Shown: positions 22,269-33,236, counted from the stretch's first letter. The stretch is 64,000 nt of DNA from Natrarchaeobaculum sulfurireducens (GCF_003430825.1 NZ_CP024047.1:1364001-1428000); one strand, 5' to 3'. Program-made: numbers and translations. The notes: generated by a model from the letters alone, not told the origin.

Positions 22269-24077
22269 TTACTGTGACTGCAACGAGTACAGCGACGAAT
22301 ACGTATTGGCGTTCGACAACAACTCCTCGTGCGGTCCAGCTTCGACGATTCGGCCGTCTTCCATCGTATAGATCCGGTCGGCGTTCGTCACCGTCGAGAG
22401 TCGATGTGCGATCACCAACATTGCGTAGTCTCGATCCATTGACTCGATCCCGCTGTGGACCTTCTGCTCGAGCGCCGTATCCAGGTCACTCGTCGCTTCG
22501 TCCAGGATCAACAGATCCGCGTCCTTCAGCAATGCTCGAGCGATCGCAACCCGCTGGCGCTGGCCACCGGACAACTTCACGCCCTGATCGCCGAGGACGG
22601 TATCGTACCCGTCCGGCAGGTCCTCGAGGAACTCGGTCACCTGTGCGATCTCACAGGCCGCTTCGACCTCCGCCTGGGTCGCGTCCCGGTTTCCGGCCGT
22701 GACGTTTCGTCGAAGCGTCTCGTTGAACACGTGAGGGTCTTGCCTGACGACCGCCACTCGAGAGCGCCACTCCTGGATGTCAGTTTGGTCGATCGGGATA
22801 CCGTCGGCACGAATCTCACCGCGATCGGGCTCGTACAGCCTCGCGAGCAGCGAGGCGATCGTCGACTTCCCTGCACCCGAGGGGCCGACGAACGCGACGA
22901 ACTCCTCGCGGGTGAACTCGAACGAAACGTCACGCAGCACCAACTCGTCGCTCGAGTCGTAGCTGAATCGAACGTCGTCAAACTCGATCCGGTTGACCGG
23001 CTTCGGAACCGGCCTCGATCCGTCCGCAGGCTCCCGGTTCTGCTCGAGTTCCTCGAGGAACTCCTGGGTTCGAACGAGATGGGGGAGTTGACTTTCGAAC
23101 CGATAGACGTACTTATTCAACGTGCTGACCTTCGGTCCGAGCTGGTACATCGCGAACAGGAACACCCCCAGTTCGGCGAGGGTCATCGAGGACAACGTCA
23201 ACCCAGCGTAGATCAACCCGAAGACGGCTACTGCCGTCATCAACTGGTAAAAGTTCGTGATTGCTGCGTCGTTTCGGTCGATTTTGATGGAGTTGCGCTC
23301 GAACTGCTCGACTGACTTCGAGAACCCCGAGCGAAGCTCGTCAAGCATCCCGAAGATCTTGACCTCTCTGACGCCCTGGGTTCCGGCCTGGGCCCGACTC
23401 TGTATTCCTTCTTTTGCATCCGCAACCTTATCGCCGAGCGAGTAACCGGTATCGAGGACGTGTCTGAACAACACGGTTATCCCGCCGAGAAAGACCGCCG
23501 TGAGAACCGTCAAGAGTGGCGAGATGAGTAACGCGATTGTGAGATACATGGCGGCGAGCAATCCCTGTTCGACACAGCTCAGGGCATACTGGATGACACC
23601 CCCTGCGTACTCTGCTTGTGTGACGATCGCGTTGAGGATGTCGTCCGAGCCCTCGCGATCGAAGTACGAGACTTCTGCTTCGATCGCGTGATTGAACGCC
23701 TCCTCCTGGAGGTGACGGACGTATTTCGTGACGATCGCTGCACTGAGCCAGTTGACCAGAAACGAGGTCGTAAATCGGACGGTCATCACCGCCGTGACTC
23801 CAGCGACCAGGTATCCGAGCGTGAACGGGATCCCCAACGTCTCGTATAGCGTGAAGAAGACCTCGAGAAAGGCGTCGCCGTCCTCGACCGACTGTTCGCC
23901 CTGGGCGACCTCGAGAATCGGCATGATGAACCCGAGCCCGATCCCCTCGAGAAGCGCTGCAACGACGCTCAACACGACGATTGCGACGGCTAAGGCGGGG
24001 TGGAACTTCCCGACCCGATATAGCGCCTGTCCCTTCTCGCGCCAGCTAATATCGTCCGTCGTATCAGTGGGAGACAT
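22269..24077 (-). CDS. ABC exporter/flippase, membrane and ATPase domains fused
   Basis: 602 residues. Six membrane helices in the first 330 residues, then one nucleotide-binding domain: Walker A GPSGAGKST near residue 400, signature LSGGQRQRVAIARALL, Walker B LLILDEATSDLD and the switch His in VIAHRLST. This is the half-transporter layout of MsbA and of PglK, which flips lipid-linked oligosaccharides. Its position at the end of the glycan island makes flipping of the lipid-linked glycan for the AglB-like enzyme the most likely job. It would work as a homodimer. GC-rich codon use, so it belongs to the older chromosome more than the GT2 genes do. Confidence 0.88.
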   Translation of the reverse strand: MSPTDTTDDISWREKGQALYRVGKFHPALAVAIVVLSVVAALLEGIGLGFIMPILEVAQGEQSVEDGDAFLEVFFTLYETLGIPFTLGYLVAGVTAVMTVRFTTSFLVNWLSAAIVTKYVRHLQEEAFNHAIEAEVSYFDREGSDDILNAIVTQAEYAGGVIQYALSCVEQGLLAAMYLTIALLISPLLTVLTAVFLGGITVLFRHVLDTGYSLGDKVADAKEGIQSRAQAGTQGVREVKIFGMLDELRSGFSKSVEQFERNSIKIDRNDAAITNFYQLMTAVAVFGLIYAGLTLSSMTLAELGVFLFAMYQLGPKVSTLNKYVYRFESQLPHLVRTQEFLEELEQNREPADGSRPVPKPVNRIEFDDVRFSYDSSDELVLRDVSFEFTREEFVAFVGPSGAGKSTIASLLARLYEPDRGEIRADGIPIDQTDIQEWRSRVAVVRQDPHVFNETLRRNVTAGNRDATQAEVEAACEIAQVTEFLEDLPDGYDTVLGDQGVKLSGGQRQRVAIARALLKDADLLILDEATSDLDTALEQKVHSGIESMDRDYAMLVIAHRLSTVTNADRIYTMEDGRIVEAGPHEELLSNANTYSSLYSLQSQ

Positions 24078-24486
24078 TGTAGCGATGAACTGCCGAAGAG
24101 TGGTTCTCCAGTCTGTATCAGCAGTCTCTATAAAACTCGTCGGTCGTTTTAGCGGAGAAACCGGTACCTAGCTATCGTGTCGGTGTCGTCACGGGAGTAT
24201 ACTCGAGTGATAGACGCACATCTCGCTCCGTGCCCAGGATCGACCTCGGCAGCGACACCAACCGATTGAAAAGCTCTTCCGTCGGTACCGAACGACGAGT
24301 TCTACAGGCGGAGCAGGCCGAGTGCCTCAGGGCTTGACCCCGAGGTGGTTCACGACACCTGTTGGTACGAACGAGACTTCAGCGTGAGTTACCTGTCTTC
24401 GGTCGGTGTCCCTGTTGTGTTGGTTAGTAGTCCCGCGGACCAATAAAACGTGAAAACGAAGTTTTCGACTGCCGAACGCAATTCAG
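24078..24486. other. intergenic region between flippase and repeat-protein gene
   Basis: About 410 bases without a supported gene. A hairpin at 24325-24345 (CCTC-A-GGG, 5-nt loop, CCC-C-GAGG, one mismatch) followed by TGGTTCAC resembles right ends of haloarchaeal IS200/IS605 elements; the rest of such an element is not seen. It lies downstream of the repeat-protein gene and upstream of the ABC gene. Confidence 0.35.
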
Positions 24487-26088
24487 TTACGCGCCAGCCC
24501 AGACGTTCGTCGCGGAGACAGAGCCGAACTGGATGTTCTCGTTCTCTTGCATGCTCACCTGTGCCGAGTCAGAGCTGTTGCCGTTCTCGGCGATGGCGAT
24601 CGCAGCCTGCTGCTCGTTGACGTTCTCCTGGTTGATGAACTGAACCTGCTCGAGCTGGGCACTTGCGTGCTGCTCGGGGTCGTTCGTCTGCTGGGCGTCG
24701 TAGTCGTAGGAGATGCCCTCGAGGCCGTCGACGTCGTCGCCACCGACGGTCACGCTCGTGGTCTCGGTGATCATGGCGTTCTCGTACATGTGGGTCGGAC
24801 CGGCGTAGACGTTCAGCGCGTCAGCGAAGCCAACCTGCGCGTTGAGGTTGGTCTGGTGGGCGAGCTGCACGGCGGTCGCCTCACTTTCGTTCGTCGCGTA
24901 CGCGAAGGCCGTGTTCTGCAGGTTGACGTTCATCTGCTCGGCGCGCTGCTCCTGGCTCACCTCGGAGGTGGCCGACTGGAGCTGTTCGTCGTCGCTCTTC
25001 TTGTGGTGATCCTTGTCGTCTTTGTCCTCGCCGAACTCCTCGACGGTGGTGTCGGTGTCGACGATGTCGGTATTCTCGGCACCGGCAATCGCGACGTTCA
25101 TCCCCTCCATCGAGGTGAGAACGTTCGCCGCGTCGGCGACACCGAGTTGTTCGTTGAGGTTGGTCTGGTCGGTAATCTGAATAGCCGTCGCGACACTGCC
25201 TTCGCCGACTGCGATGGCGACGGCACCGTCCTGTTCGTTGTAGTTCGTCTGGTCGAGTGCCTGACCCTGTGCTACTTCGGCGGTTGCAACCTGGTCGGCA
25301 CCTGGGCTATCGCTGGATTTCGCGTGATCGCCGGTCTTGTCGGCGAACTCTCCGTTGCCCATGTAGACGTTGGTTGCGTTAGCGACGCCCTGTTGCAGGT
25401 TCTGGTTTTCCTGTTGGGACTGCTGGAGGGCAGTCGCTTCGCTTTCGTTTTCGGCGATCGCGAACGCGGTGTTCTGTTCGTTGTAGTTCAGCTGGCCGAC
25501 TTCCTGAACCTGGGTCACGACAGCGTCGGCTTCCTGATCGCCATCGCCGTCACCATCGGCTCCGATGTCGGCTTTATCTCCTTTCTTGTCGGCAACGCCC
25601 CAGCCGTCGAACTGTTGGCCGTCCCCGTTACCGATGAGGACGGTAACGTCACCGACGTTCTCGAACTCGGTCTCGTCGCCCTGGACGTTGTCGCTGGACG
25701 CGTCGGCGAACTGTTCGTTGTCGTTGTACTGACTCGCCTCCTGTACAGCCGTCGCCTCACCGCCGTCGATCGAGATCGACGTGGCGTTACCCTGCTGGTT
25801 GATGTTGACCTGGTCGACGTCCTGGTACTGCGTGACCTCGGCGTCGACCTCGCCACCTGACGCGTGCGATTCTATGTATTCTTCAAGCGACATGTCTTCA
25901 CCGTCCAGATCAGCGCCGAAGACCAGGTACAGCCCCTCGTCGTTCTCGAGCGCTTCGGCCGTACCGTTGGGCACCGCTGGATCCTCGGCAACAGCTGTCG
26001 ATGCGCCGGCACCGAGCATCGCTACGGCCACTATACAAGCCATCAAAACCGTCGTACACTGTGAACGTATCCTCGTCGTGTTGGTCAT
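24487..26088 (-). CDS. secreted curlin-like repeat protein, candidate extracellular fibre subunit
   Basis: 533 residues, very acidic. A Sec-type signal peptide (VLMACIVAVAMLGAGASTAVA, written here only in part: hydrophobic residues 14-33, AVA before ED) leads to a mature chain with five units of about 50 residues. Each unit has two half-repeats of the form Q-x-N-x-N-x-Q (QLNYNEQ, QTNYNEQ, QMNVNLQ, QENVNEQ) spaced 22-25 residues apart and joined by alternating small residues (AFAIAENESEATA), ending in Q-x-G-x-A-x-A-x-NV. Curlin (CsgA) repeats have the same Gln/Asn spacing. Asp/Lys/His-rich linkers separate the units. No anchor is seen. Function inferred: self-assembling surface or biofilm protein. 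Confidence 0.8.
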   Translation of the reverse strand: MTNTTRIRSQCTTVLMACIVAVAMLGAGASTAVAEDPAVPNGTAEALENDEGLYLVFGADLDGEDMSLEEYIESHASGGEVDAEVTQYQDVDQVNINQQGNATSISIDGGEATAVQEASQYNDNEQFADASSDNVQGDETEFENVGDVTVLIGNGDGQQFDGWGVADKKGDKADIGADGDGDGDQEADAVVTQVQEVGQLNYNEQNTAFAIAENESEATALQQSQQENQNLQQGVANATNVYMGNGEFADKTGDHAKSSDSPGADQVATAEVAQGQALDQTNYNEQDGAVAIAVGEGSVATAIQITDQTNLNEQLGVADAANVLTSMEGMNVAIAGAENTDIVDTDTTVEEFGEDKDDKDHHKKSDDEQLQSATSEVSQEQRAEQMNVNLQNTAFAYATNESEATAVQLAHQTNLNAQVGFADALNVYAGPTHMYENAMITETTSVTVGGDDVDGLEGISYDYDAQQTNDPEQHASAQLEQVQFINQENVNEQQAAIAIAENGNSSDSAQVSMQENENIQFGSVSATNVWAGA

Positions 26089-26591
26089 GATTCGTTTGAC
26101 GTAGGCCGTGAGAGTCTTTGTTTCCGTAATCCCACGGCGTGAACCTTCATTTCCCGATGATAGACTTTGTTATCTGTCAGTTGATTCAGCGATGAACTGG
26201 CCTACTCAGCGGAAGACGGCCGTTTATGTCGAGGCTATCAGTTCGCCGAGGTCGCCGAACACTCAGCTGCCGGGCAGACGTATCCGACCGCAGCCCCGGT
26301 GTGATGGGTGAAAGCACCTGTGCTCCCGACGTGCTGTCGATCGGAGAGGGTCCGTCGCAGTGAAGCCGCTGCATCTGGCCGCCACGACACAGATCGAATC
26401 GCGAGCGACTAGCCTGACACCCACCGCCCCTTCTGTGTGGGTCTCGAGAACCGGTCGGTCGGACGGTTGTGTCTCATTTCGGGGACGGAATCCGGTCAGT
26501 AGGGAACGCAAAAACAGTCGGTGCCGATGGTTCCCTGCCAGCGCAGGGAAGTGGGGTCGCCTGTATGCTTCCCCCTACTGGTAGCCTCGGA
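26089..26591. other. divergent intergenic region of the repeat-protein locus
   Basis: About 500 bases between the large repeat-protein gene and the first small paralogue. No gene is supported. A perfect 7-bp hairpin (TTCCCTG, loop CCAGCG, CAGGGAA) lies at 26531-26550, about 40 bp before the TATA box of the first paralogue. This stretch must carry the promoters for both directions. Confidence 0.45.
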
Positions 26592-26821
26592 GTTTTAAGC
26601 AAACCAATCGGATGATTCGCGGTGAAACCGTGGTCCGGGTTCAAGACCGAATCGCTGCTGAGTGGCGACTGGGCAACGCATCACGGCACAGGTCACCGGG
26701 GGCAGAAAACTGACGAGTCGACCCGCTACCACGGGTTCACTCGTTGCGATGGGGCCGACCCTATTAGGAATCTGCTACATTCTCGGACCCGTGCGTGATG
26801 CAGCGCCTAAAGAGCGAACGC
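26592..26821 (+). promoter_or_regulatory. promoter and conserved long leader, copy 1
   Basis: A TATA-like AGTTTTAAG (26591-26599) is followed by about 215 bases shared with the leaders at 27585 and 28654. Conserved blocks include ATCGGATGATTCGC, GTGAAACCGTGGTCCGGGTT, GGGCAACGC and, just before the gene, TGCAGCGCC. The middle 60 bases differ between copies. A leader this long is unusual in a haloarchaeon. Confidence 0.6.
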
Positions 26822-27331
26822 ATGAAACGAACACTCACGATCACGATGGCGGTAGCGTTGATCGGCAGCCTCATGTTCATGGGGTTCGCCGGCACAGCAG
26901 CGGCACAGAACAACAACAACGTCGATAATGGCATCAGCGTCGATGTCGACGCCGACTTCGCCGAGCAAGAGCAGACAGCAGAGACGAACATCGACATCCA
27001 ACAGGAAACCCAGAACGAGCAAGTAGGTGAAGCGACTGCAGAGACGAACGTCCTCGCCGCCGATTTCGGTGGAGCTGGCACCATGGCTGCACCCACAGCC
27101 GCACCAGCTGATAAGAAGGGGGCTGCACCCGCTGTTGCACCCGCAGCCGCTGACGGCGGTGCTACTGCACTCGGCGTCTCCGAAGCAAGCGTTGATCAAA
27201 CGCAGGACCTCGACCAGAGCAACACTGTCGAGATCAGTGACGTGACGACCGAGACCGGCGATAACATCCAGGACGCCAGCGTTGACGTCACCGTCGATAA
27301 CAACAATAACAACAACAATAATAACGACTAG
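26822..27331 (+). CDS. small secreted repeat protein, paralogue 1
   Basis: 169 residues from ATG 26822. The signal peptide MKRTLTITMAVALIGSLMFM continues to GTAAAQ, with likely cleavage after AAA. The mature chain begins NNNNVD, then has ETNIDIQQETQNEQVGEATA (the same Q-x-x-NEQ-x-G-x-A form as the large protein), an Ala/Pro/Lys-rich linker, a second motif SVDQTQDLDQSNTVEISDV, GDNIQDASVDV and a poly-Asn end. In-frame start codons nine residues earlier (MQRLKSER) are possible, but the signal peptide favours this ATG. Head of a three-gene tandem family, each gene with its own promoter. Confidence 0.8.
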   Translation: MKRTLTITMAVALIGSLMFMGFAGTAAAQNNNNVDNGISVDVDADFAEQEQTAETNIDIQQETQNEQVGEATAETNVLAADFGGAGTMAAPTAAPADKKGAAPAVAPAAADGGATALGVSEASVDQTQDLDQSNTVEISDVTTETGDNIQDASVDVTVDNNNNNNNNND

Positions 27332-27540
27332 CGCTTCCGGGAGTTTCTTATTATTCGATACATATTTCGCAGCGATCAGTCGCTAGGGTCGACGTTACAA
27401 CTCGAGTGAGCGTAGCCATACAGTTCTTTTCGAGCGTATAGATCGGTTCGTTAGCGCCAGTGGCGCCGGTAGTCTCGATTGCGACGGACCCGCCAGAGCC
27501 CTCGAGACCGATCCGTCGAATTCCTCGAGTGTTGGATCCG
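27332..27540. other. spacer between paralogues 1 and 2
   Basis: About 210 bases with no gene or clear structure, lying before the conserved promoter of paralogue 2. The oligo-T run here is short (TTTCTTATTATT near 27345) and could end transcription of paralogue 1. Confidence 0.4.
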
Positions 27541-27580
27541 TTGTATGCTCGCCGAAACTGCCACAGTTAGCGTTTTAAAC
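27541..27580 (+). promoter_or_regulatory. promoter of paralogue 2 with palindromic operator
   Basis: AACTGCCACAGTT at 27556-27568 is a perfect 5-bp inverted repeat around CCA. Four bases later comes the TATA box TTTTAAAC (27573-27580). The same 40 bases with two changes occur at 28608-28648 before paralogue 3, palindrome and spacing kept, which supports a shared regulator. Confidence 0.65.
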
Positions 27581-27584
27581 AGTC

Positions 27585-27803
27585 AAATCGGATGATTCGC
27601 TGTGAAACCGTGGTCCGGGTTCAAGGTCGAATCCATGTTGAGCAACGACCGGGCAACGCGTCACAGTACGAGTCACTGGGGTGCAGAGAACTGGTGGGGA
27701 CGGCCTTCAGAAGGGGGATTGCTCTCCCGACGGGGCCGCTCTGCTATCGCTCTGCGCGTATTACCCACGTCTGTGTGTGATGCAGCGCCTGGAGAACGAA
27801 CGA
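27585..27803 (+). promoter_or_regulatory. conserved long leader, copy 2
   Basis: Shares with copies 1 and 3 the blocks AATCGGATGATTCGC, GTGAAACCGTGGTCCGGGTT, CAAGGTCGAA, GGGCAACGCGTCAC, CACTGGGG and GCAGCGCCTGGAGAACGAAC. A GGAG nine bases before the ATG at 27804 is a Shine-Dalgarno match and favours the MKRT start. The middle is unlike the other copies. Confidence 0.6.
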
Positions 27804-28394
<591 letters not shown>

Positions 28395-28434
28395 CCCGAA
28401 ACGTAGCGTCTCTGGATACGTTCCAACTTCAGTA

Positions 28435-28440
28435 TTTTTT
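28435..28440 (+). terminator. oligo-T terminator after paralogue 2
   Basis: Six T residues 40 bases after the stop codon, the usual archaeal termination signal. No hairpin is needed. Confidence 0.5.
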
Positions 28441-28607
28441 CGTGACGGTGAGTCCCACCTTCGCTGTGAGAGGCGGGTGCAAAACTTGACGTCAATCCGT
28501 TGGGCCCTGACAACGAGCCGACGATGTCATGATACCAGCCACGCCGACCTCGTATCACTCAGTTCGGGCTCGAAGATGACACTCCCGTCGGTCGATAGAT
28601 GAGCCAG

Positions 28608-28648
28608 TTGTATGCTCACCAAAACTGCCACAGTTGGCGTTTTAAACA
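28608..28648 (+). promoter_or_regulatory. promoter of paralogue 3 with palindromic operator
   Basis: AACTGCCACAGTT at 28623-28635 and the TATA box TTTTAAAC at 28640-28647 match those of paralogue 2 with the same four-base spacing. Confidence 0.65.
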
Positions 28649-28653
28649 ATCCA

Positions 28654-28866
28654 ATCGGATGATTCGCGGTGAAACCGTGGTCCGGGTTCAAGGTCGAACC
28701 TATACTGGGTAGCGACTGGGCAACGCGTCACGGCACAGGTCACTGGGGGCAGAGAACTGACGGGTCGGCCTCGACGATGGGTCGCCCCGTTTCGACGGGG
28801 GAGTCGGCCCGTTGTCTGCCATATTCTCCATACCAGTGCGTGGTGCAGCGCCTGGAGAACGAACGA
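28654..28866 (+). promoter_or_regulatory. conserved long leader, copy 3
   Basis: Nearly the same blocks as copies 1 and 2 (ATCGGATGATTCGCGGTGAA, CCGTGGTCCGGGTTCAAGG, GGGCAACGCGTCACGGCACA, GGGGGCAGA). The middle holds a GC-rich part (CCCCGTTTCGACGGGG) that can fold. GGAG lies nine bases before the ATG. Confidence 0.6.
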
Positions 28867-29349
<483 letters not shown>

Positions 29350-29375
29350 CCTCTCCAGGACCCCAGATTACGTTA

Positions 29376-29380
29376 TTTTT
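29376..29380 (+). terminator. oligo-T terminator after paralogue 3
   Basis: Five T residues about 27 bases after the stop codon; a typical weak archaeal terminator at the end of the tandem family. Confidence 0.4.
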
Positions 29381-29439
29381 CGCGACGACACATAACTAAA
29401 ACTGACTGGCCAGATCCATCCTGCCAACTCGAGTCGATT

Positions 29440-30819
29440 TCACTCGTCGCCCGTCTCGTCGAGCTGCGACTGAGCTAGTTGTTCGGCTCGCGTGAGCACT
29501 GCTCGAACTGGAAGGTCCGTTTGTGAAGCAACGGCCGCTACATCGTCGTACTCCGCACTGACATCGTAAACAGTTCCATCAGCGTCGCTGGCGATTTTCA
29601 CCGCTACCTCGTACTGTTCACCGTGGATCTCGAGCGCCACCGTCTCGAACTCGCGGTCGGCGATCCAGCGGTGGGTCGCGCCGGTTTCGCGAACGCCCAG
29701 TGTGCCCGTCTCCTCGGCGAGCGCTCGAGCCACCCGCTTCCGGTCTTCCGGTTTGCAGATCACCGTCACGAGATGGCCGGGTCTGGATTTCTTCATCGTC
29801 ACCGGCACGATCGAGACGTCTCGCGCGCCCGCGTCCGCGAGTGACTCGTGGAGTCCACCCAGAACCTCCGGGGTCGTATCGTCGAGATTCGTCTCGAGGA
29901 CGGCGATGTCCTCTCGCACCAGCCCGCGGCCGCCGTCACCAATGAGCACCCGAAGGACGTTCGGGTGGGGATCGAGGTCGTAGCCACCGGCACCGTATCC
30001 CGAGGCCGAAAGCGAGAGGGTGGGAAGCGTGTCGACGCCGTCGGCGTAGTGGCCGAGGATCGCCGCGCCCGTGGGGGTCAACAGCTCCCGGTCGATCGGG
30101 CCGCCCCGAAGCGACCAGTCCGCCTGCTGGGCGATTTCGACGACCGCTGGCGTCGGGATCGGGTACTCGCCGTGGGCCATCGACGCCGACCCGCCCCCCG
30201 TCGCGAGTGGCGTAGTGACGATCCGATCAGGCTCGAGGTCGTGAAGTAACAAGACGGCGCCGACGATATCTGCGATGGCATCGTCGGCACCGACCTCGTG
30301 GAAGTGGATGTCCTCGAGCGACTCGCCGTGGACGCCTGCCTCTGCCTCCCCGAGGAGTTCGAAGATGTCGAGGGCGTCACGCTCGACGGCAGGCTCGAGG
30401 CCCATCCCCTCGACGAGTTCGCAGACCTCGAGGTAGCTTCGGTGGGGGCCGTGACCTTCTGCGTGAACGTGCGCGTGGCTATGATCGTGGGTGTGGCTGT
30501 GCTCGTGTTCGTGGCCATGTTCGTGCTCGTGACTATGTTCGTGGCCGTGGTCCCCGTGCGAATCGCCGCGCTGGTCGTGGCTATGATCGTGATGAGCGTG
30601 ACTGTGATCGGTTCGGTCGGCGACCTCGTCAGCAGTCAACAGGACATCGACCGTCGTTGCGGCGATGCCGCACTTGACGGTCTCGTCGATTCGATACTCG
30701 ACCTCGAGGGCGTCGGTGACGGGCTCGAGAACGTCGGGGTCGGCGCCGGCGTCGAGCAACGTGGCGAGGATCATGTCACCGCTGGCGCCCATTCGACCGT
30801 CGAAGGCGAGAACAGTCAT
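29440..30819 (-). CDS. larC: LarC-like nickel-pincer cofactor/nickel insertion protein
   Basis: 459 residues from ATG 30819 (MTVLAFDGRMGASGDMILAT). The DGRMGASGDM start, the DIHFHEVGADDAIADIVG segment, TPTGAAIL and the ETNLDDTTPEVLG segment are marks of the LarC (DUF111) family, which inserts nickel into the pyridinium dithiocarboxylate cofactor of lactate racemase-type enzymes. Between residues 75 and 130 lies a His/Asp/Glu-rich loop (HDHSHDQRGDSHGDHGHEH) that could store Ni. No larB, larE or larA is in the window. The C-terminal half is a ferredoxin-like domain. The frame extends nine codons upstream without family support. Confidence 0.88.
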   Translation of the reverse strand: MTVLAFDGRMGASGDMILATLLDAGADPDVLEPVTDALEVEYRIDETVKCGIAATTVDVLLTADEVADRTDHSHAHHDHSHDQRGDSHGDHGHEHSHEHEHGHEHEHSHTHDHSHAHVHAEGHGPHRSYLEVCELVEGMGLEPAVERDALDIFELLGEAEAGVHGESLEDIHFHEVGADDAIADIVGAVLLLHDLEPDRIVTTPLATGGGSASMAHGEYPIPTPAVVEIAQQADWSLRGGPIDRELLTPTGAAILGHYADGVDTLPTLSLSASGYGAGGYDLDPHPNVLRVLIGDGGRGLVREDIAVLETNLDDTTPEVLGGLHESLADAGARDVSIVPVTMKKSRPGHLVTVICKPEDRKRVARALAEETGTLGVRETGATHRWIADREFETVALEIHGEQYEVAVKIASDADGTVYDVSAEYDDVAAVASQTDLPVRAVLTRAEQLAQSQLDETGDE

Positions 30820-31007
30820 ATCAGTGAGAGCGAGGGCCGCAAGCAAAAAGTCACTTCATCGTGGTCACGCCAAAACGCTCCGCTGTCGACACGTCTATGT
30901 ATCCTCCGGCCCAGGTTAGAGATGGTAGCATCTAGCATCGTGAGGACTAGCAAAAAACCTATCCGACCTGCAATCGGAATCACAGACATCGTCGTCCATC
31001 CCGAATC

Positions 31008-33236
31008 ATGAATGAAGTTCAACTGGAGGTTGCGAAGGCATACCCGAACGACTCGGGTCGTGGTATCGCCCGACTCGACCCGGACACGCTCTTGCATTTG
31101 AAGCTGAGTCCGGGCGACATCATCGAGATCGAAGGCGCGGACACCACCGCTGCGAAAGTGTGGCGGGCGGATCGGCAGGACTGGAACACTGACACGGTCC
31201 GAATCGACGGGTTCACCCGGCAGAACGCCGACGTTGGAATCGGCGAACGGGTAACGATCCGCAAAGCCGAAGCCACGAAAGCCGAGAGTCTGGTACTCGC
31301 GCCGCCGGAGGAGGCGTCGGTCCAGTTCGGCTCGGACGCGGCGGGGATGGTCAAACGGCAGATCCTGAAACGGCCCGTGGTGGGCCGGGACATCGTCCCC
31401 GTCATGTCCTCGACGAACCACCCGTTCATGCGGTCGCCGGGGCAAGCGATTCCGTTGATCGCCGTCGAGACCGAACCGGAAGGCGTCGTCCTCATCACCG
31501 AAGACACCGACGTCGAACTCCGTGAAGAGCCCATTTCGGGCTTCGAGAAGACCGGCGGTGGGATCACCTACGAGGACATCGGTGGGCTCCAGGGTGAGAT
31601 CCAGCGCGTCCGCGAGATGGTCGAACTGCCGATGAAACACCCCCAGATCTTCAAGAAACTGGGGATCGAGCCACCACAGGGGGTCTTGCTCCACGGCCCA
31701 CCGGGCACCGGCAAGACGCTGCTTGCGAAAGCGGTTGCCAACGAGACCTCCGCGAGTTTCTTCTCCATCGCCGGCCCCGAGATCATCTCGAAGTACTACG
31801 GCGAGTCCGAACAACAACTCCGCGAGATCTTCGAGGACGCAAGCGAGGAGTCACCCGCGATCATCTTCATCGACGAACTCGACTCCATCGCGCCGAAACG
31901 CGAGGACGTCACGGGTGAGGTCGAACGGCGTGTCGTCGCCCAACTGTTGACGATGATGGACGGCCTCGAGGCGCGGGGCCAGGTTATCGTCATCGCGGCG
32001 ACCAACCGCGTCGACAGCGTCGACCCTGCTCTGCGCCGTCCCGGTCGATTCGACCGCGAGATCGAGATCGGCGTTCCCGACGAAGTGGGTCGCGAGGAGA
32101 TCCTCCAGATCCACACCCGCGGCATGCCGCTGTCGGACGACGTCAATCTCGGGCACCTGGCCGACGAGACCCACGGCTTCGTCGGCGCAGACATCGAGAG
32201 CCTGACCAAAGAGGCCGCGATGAAGGCTCTGCGGCGGTACCTCCCCGAGATCGACTTGGACGAAGAGGACATCCCGCCAAGCCTGATCGACCGGATGATC
32301 GTCAAACGCGAAGACTTCCGCGGTGCGCTGAACGAGGTCGAACCCTCCGCGATGCGCGAGGTCCTCGTCGAACTCCCGAAGATCTCCTGGGAGGACGTTG
32401 GCGGCCTCCACGAGGCCAAAGAACAGGTCCAAGAGTCCGTCGAGTGGCCCCTGAACAACCCCGATCGGTTCAGCCGACTCGGGATCGATCCGCCGGCGGG
32501 CGTCCTGCTGTACGGGCCGCCCGGCACCGGGAAGACGTTGATGGCGAAAGCCGTCGCCAACGAGACCAACGCGAACTTCATCTCGGTTCGCGGTCCGCAA
32601 CTGCTCAGCAAGTGGGTCGGCGAATCGGAGAAGGCCATCCGTCAGACCTTCCGCAAGGCCCGGCAGGTCTCGCCGACGGTGATCTTCTTCGACGAACTCG
32701 ACGCTCTCGCGCCCGGCCGCGGCGGCGAGGTCGGCTCGAACGTCTCCGAGCGAGTCGTCAACCAGTTGCTGACCGAACTGGACGGCCTAGAGGAGATGGA
32801 GAACGTGATGGTCATCGGTGCGACCAACCGCCCCGACATGATCGACCCCGCACTCCTGCGCTCGGGTCGATTCGACCGGCTCGTCATGATCGGTGAACCC
32901 GACGTCGAGGGTCGCGAGCGCATCCTCGATATCCACACCGAAGAGACGCCGCTTGCCGCCGACGTGACCCTGCGAGAGATCGCCGAGATCACCGACGGCT
33001 ACGTCGGCTCTGACCTCGAGTCGATCGCTCGCGAGGCGGCGATCGAGGCACTGCGAGAAGACCACGAAGCAGACATCGTCGAGATGCGCCACTTCCGACA
33101 GGCCATGGAGAACGTCCGACCGACGATCACCGACGATATCCTCGAGTACTACGAGCGGATCGAAGAGGAGTTCAAAGGCGGTTCGCGTGGCCCCGATCCG
33201 ACGGGCCGTCGCGGCAGCCGAATCGGCTTCCAGTAA
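31008..33236 (+). CDS. CDC48/VAT family AAA+ ATPase
   Basis: 742 residues. N-terminal double-psi barrel and VAT-Nc domain (about 1-180; [15 protein letters not shown]), then two AAA rings. D1 Walker A GPPGTGKT at 229-236 with [12 protein letters not shown] as Walker B; D2 Walker A GPPGTGKT at 503-510 with [10 protein letters not shown]. Arginine fingers in [13 protein letters not shown] and [12 protein letters not shown]. This hexamer unfolds proteins and feeds the archaeal proteasome. Both rings look competent for ATP hydrolysis. Length and order match the Thermoplasma VAT type. Transcribed alone. Confidence 0.95.
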   Translation: MNEVQLEVAKAYPNDSGRGIARLDPDTLLHLKLSPGDIIEIEGADTTAAKVWRADRQDWNTDTVRIDGFTRQNADVGIGERVTIRKAEATKAESLVLAPPEEASVQFGSDAAGMVKRQILKRPVVGRDIVPVMSSTNHPFMRSPGQAIPLIAVETEPEGVVLITEDTDVELREEPISGFEKTGGGITYEDIGGLQGEIQRVREMVELPMKHPQIFKKLGIEPPQGVLLHGPPGTGKTLLAKAVANETSASFFSIAGPEIISKYYGESEQQLREIFEDASEESPAIIFIDELDSIAPKREDVTGEVERRVVAQLLTMMDGLEARGQVIVIAATNRVDSVDPALRRPGRFDREIEIGVPDEVGREEILQIHTRGMPLSDDVNLGHLADETHGFVGADIESLTKEAAMKALRRYLPEIDLDEEDIPPSLIDRMIVKREDFRGALNEVEPSAMREVLVELPKISWEDVGGLHEAKEQVQESVEWPLNNPDRFSRLGIDPPAGVLLYGPPGTGKTLMAKAVANETNANFISVRGPQLLSKWVGESEKAIRQTFRKARQVSPTVIFFDELDALAPGRGGEVGSNVSERVVNQLLTELDGLEEMENVMVIGATNRPDMIDPALLRSGRFDRLVMIGEPDVEGRERILDIHTEETPLAADVTLREIAEITDGYVGSDLESIAREAAIEALREDHEADIVEMRHFRQAMENVRPTITDDILEYYERIEEEFKGGSRGPDPTGRRGSRIGFQ

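Noticed and set aside
24547-25860. Plus-strand frame of 437 codons opposite the large repeat protein
   Set aside because: Mirror frame of the repeats; the Val/Leu richness follows from Gln/Asn codons on the real strand and there is no start context.
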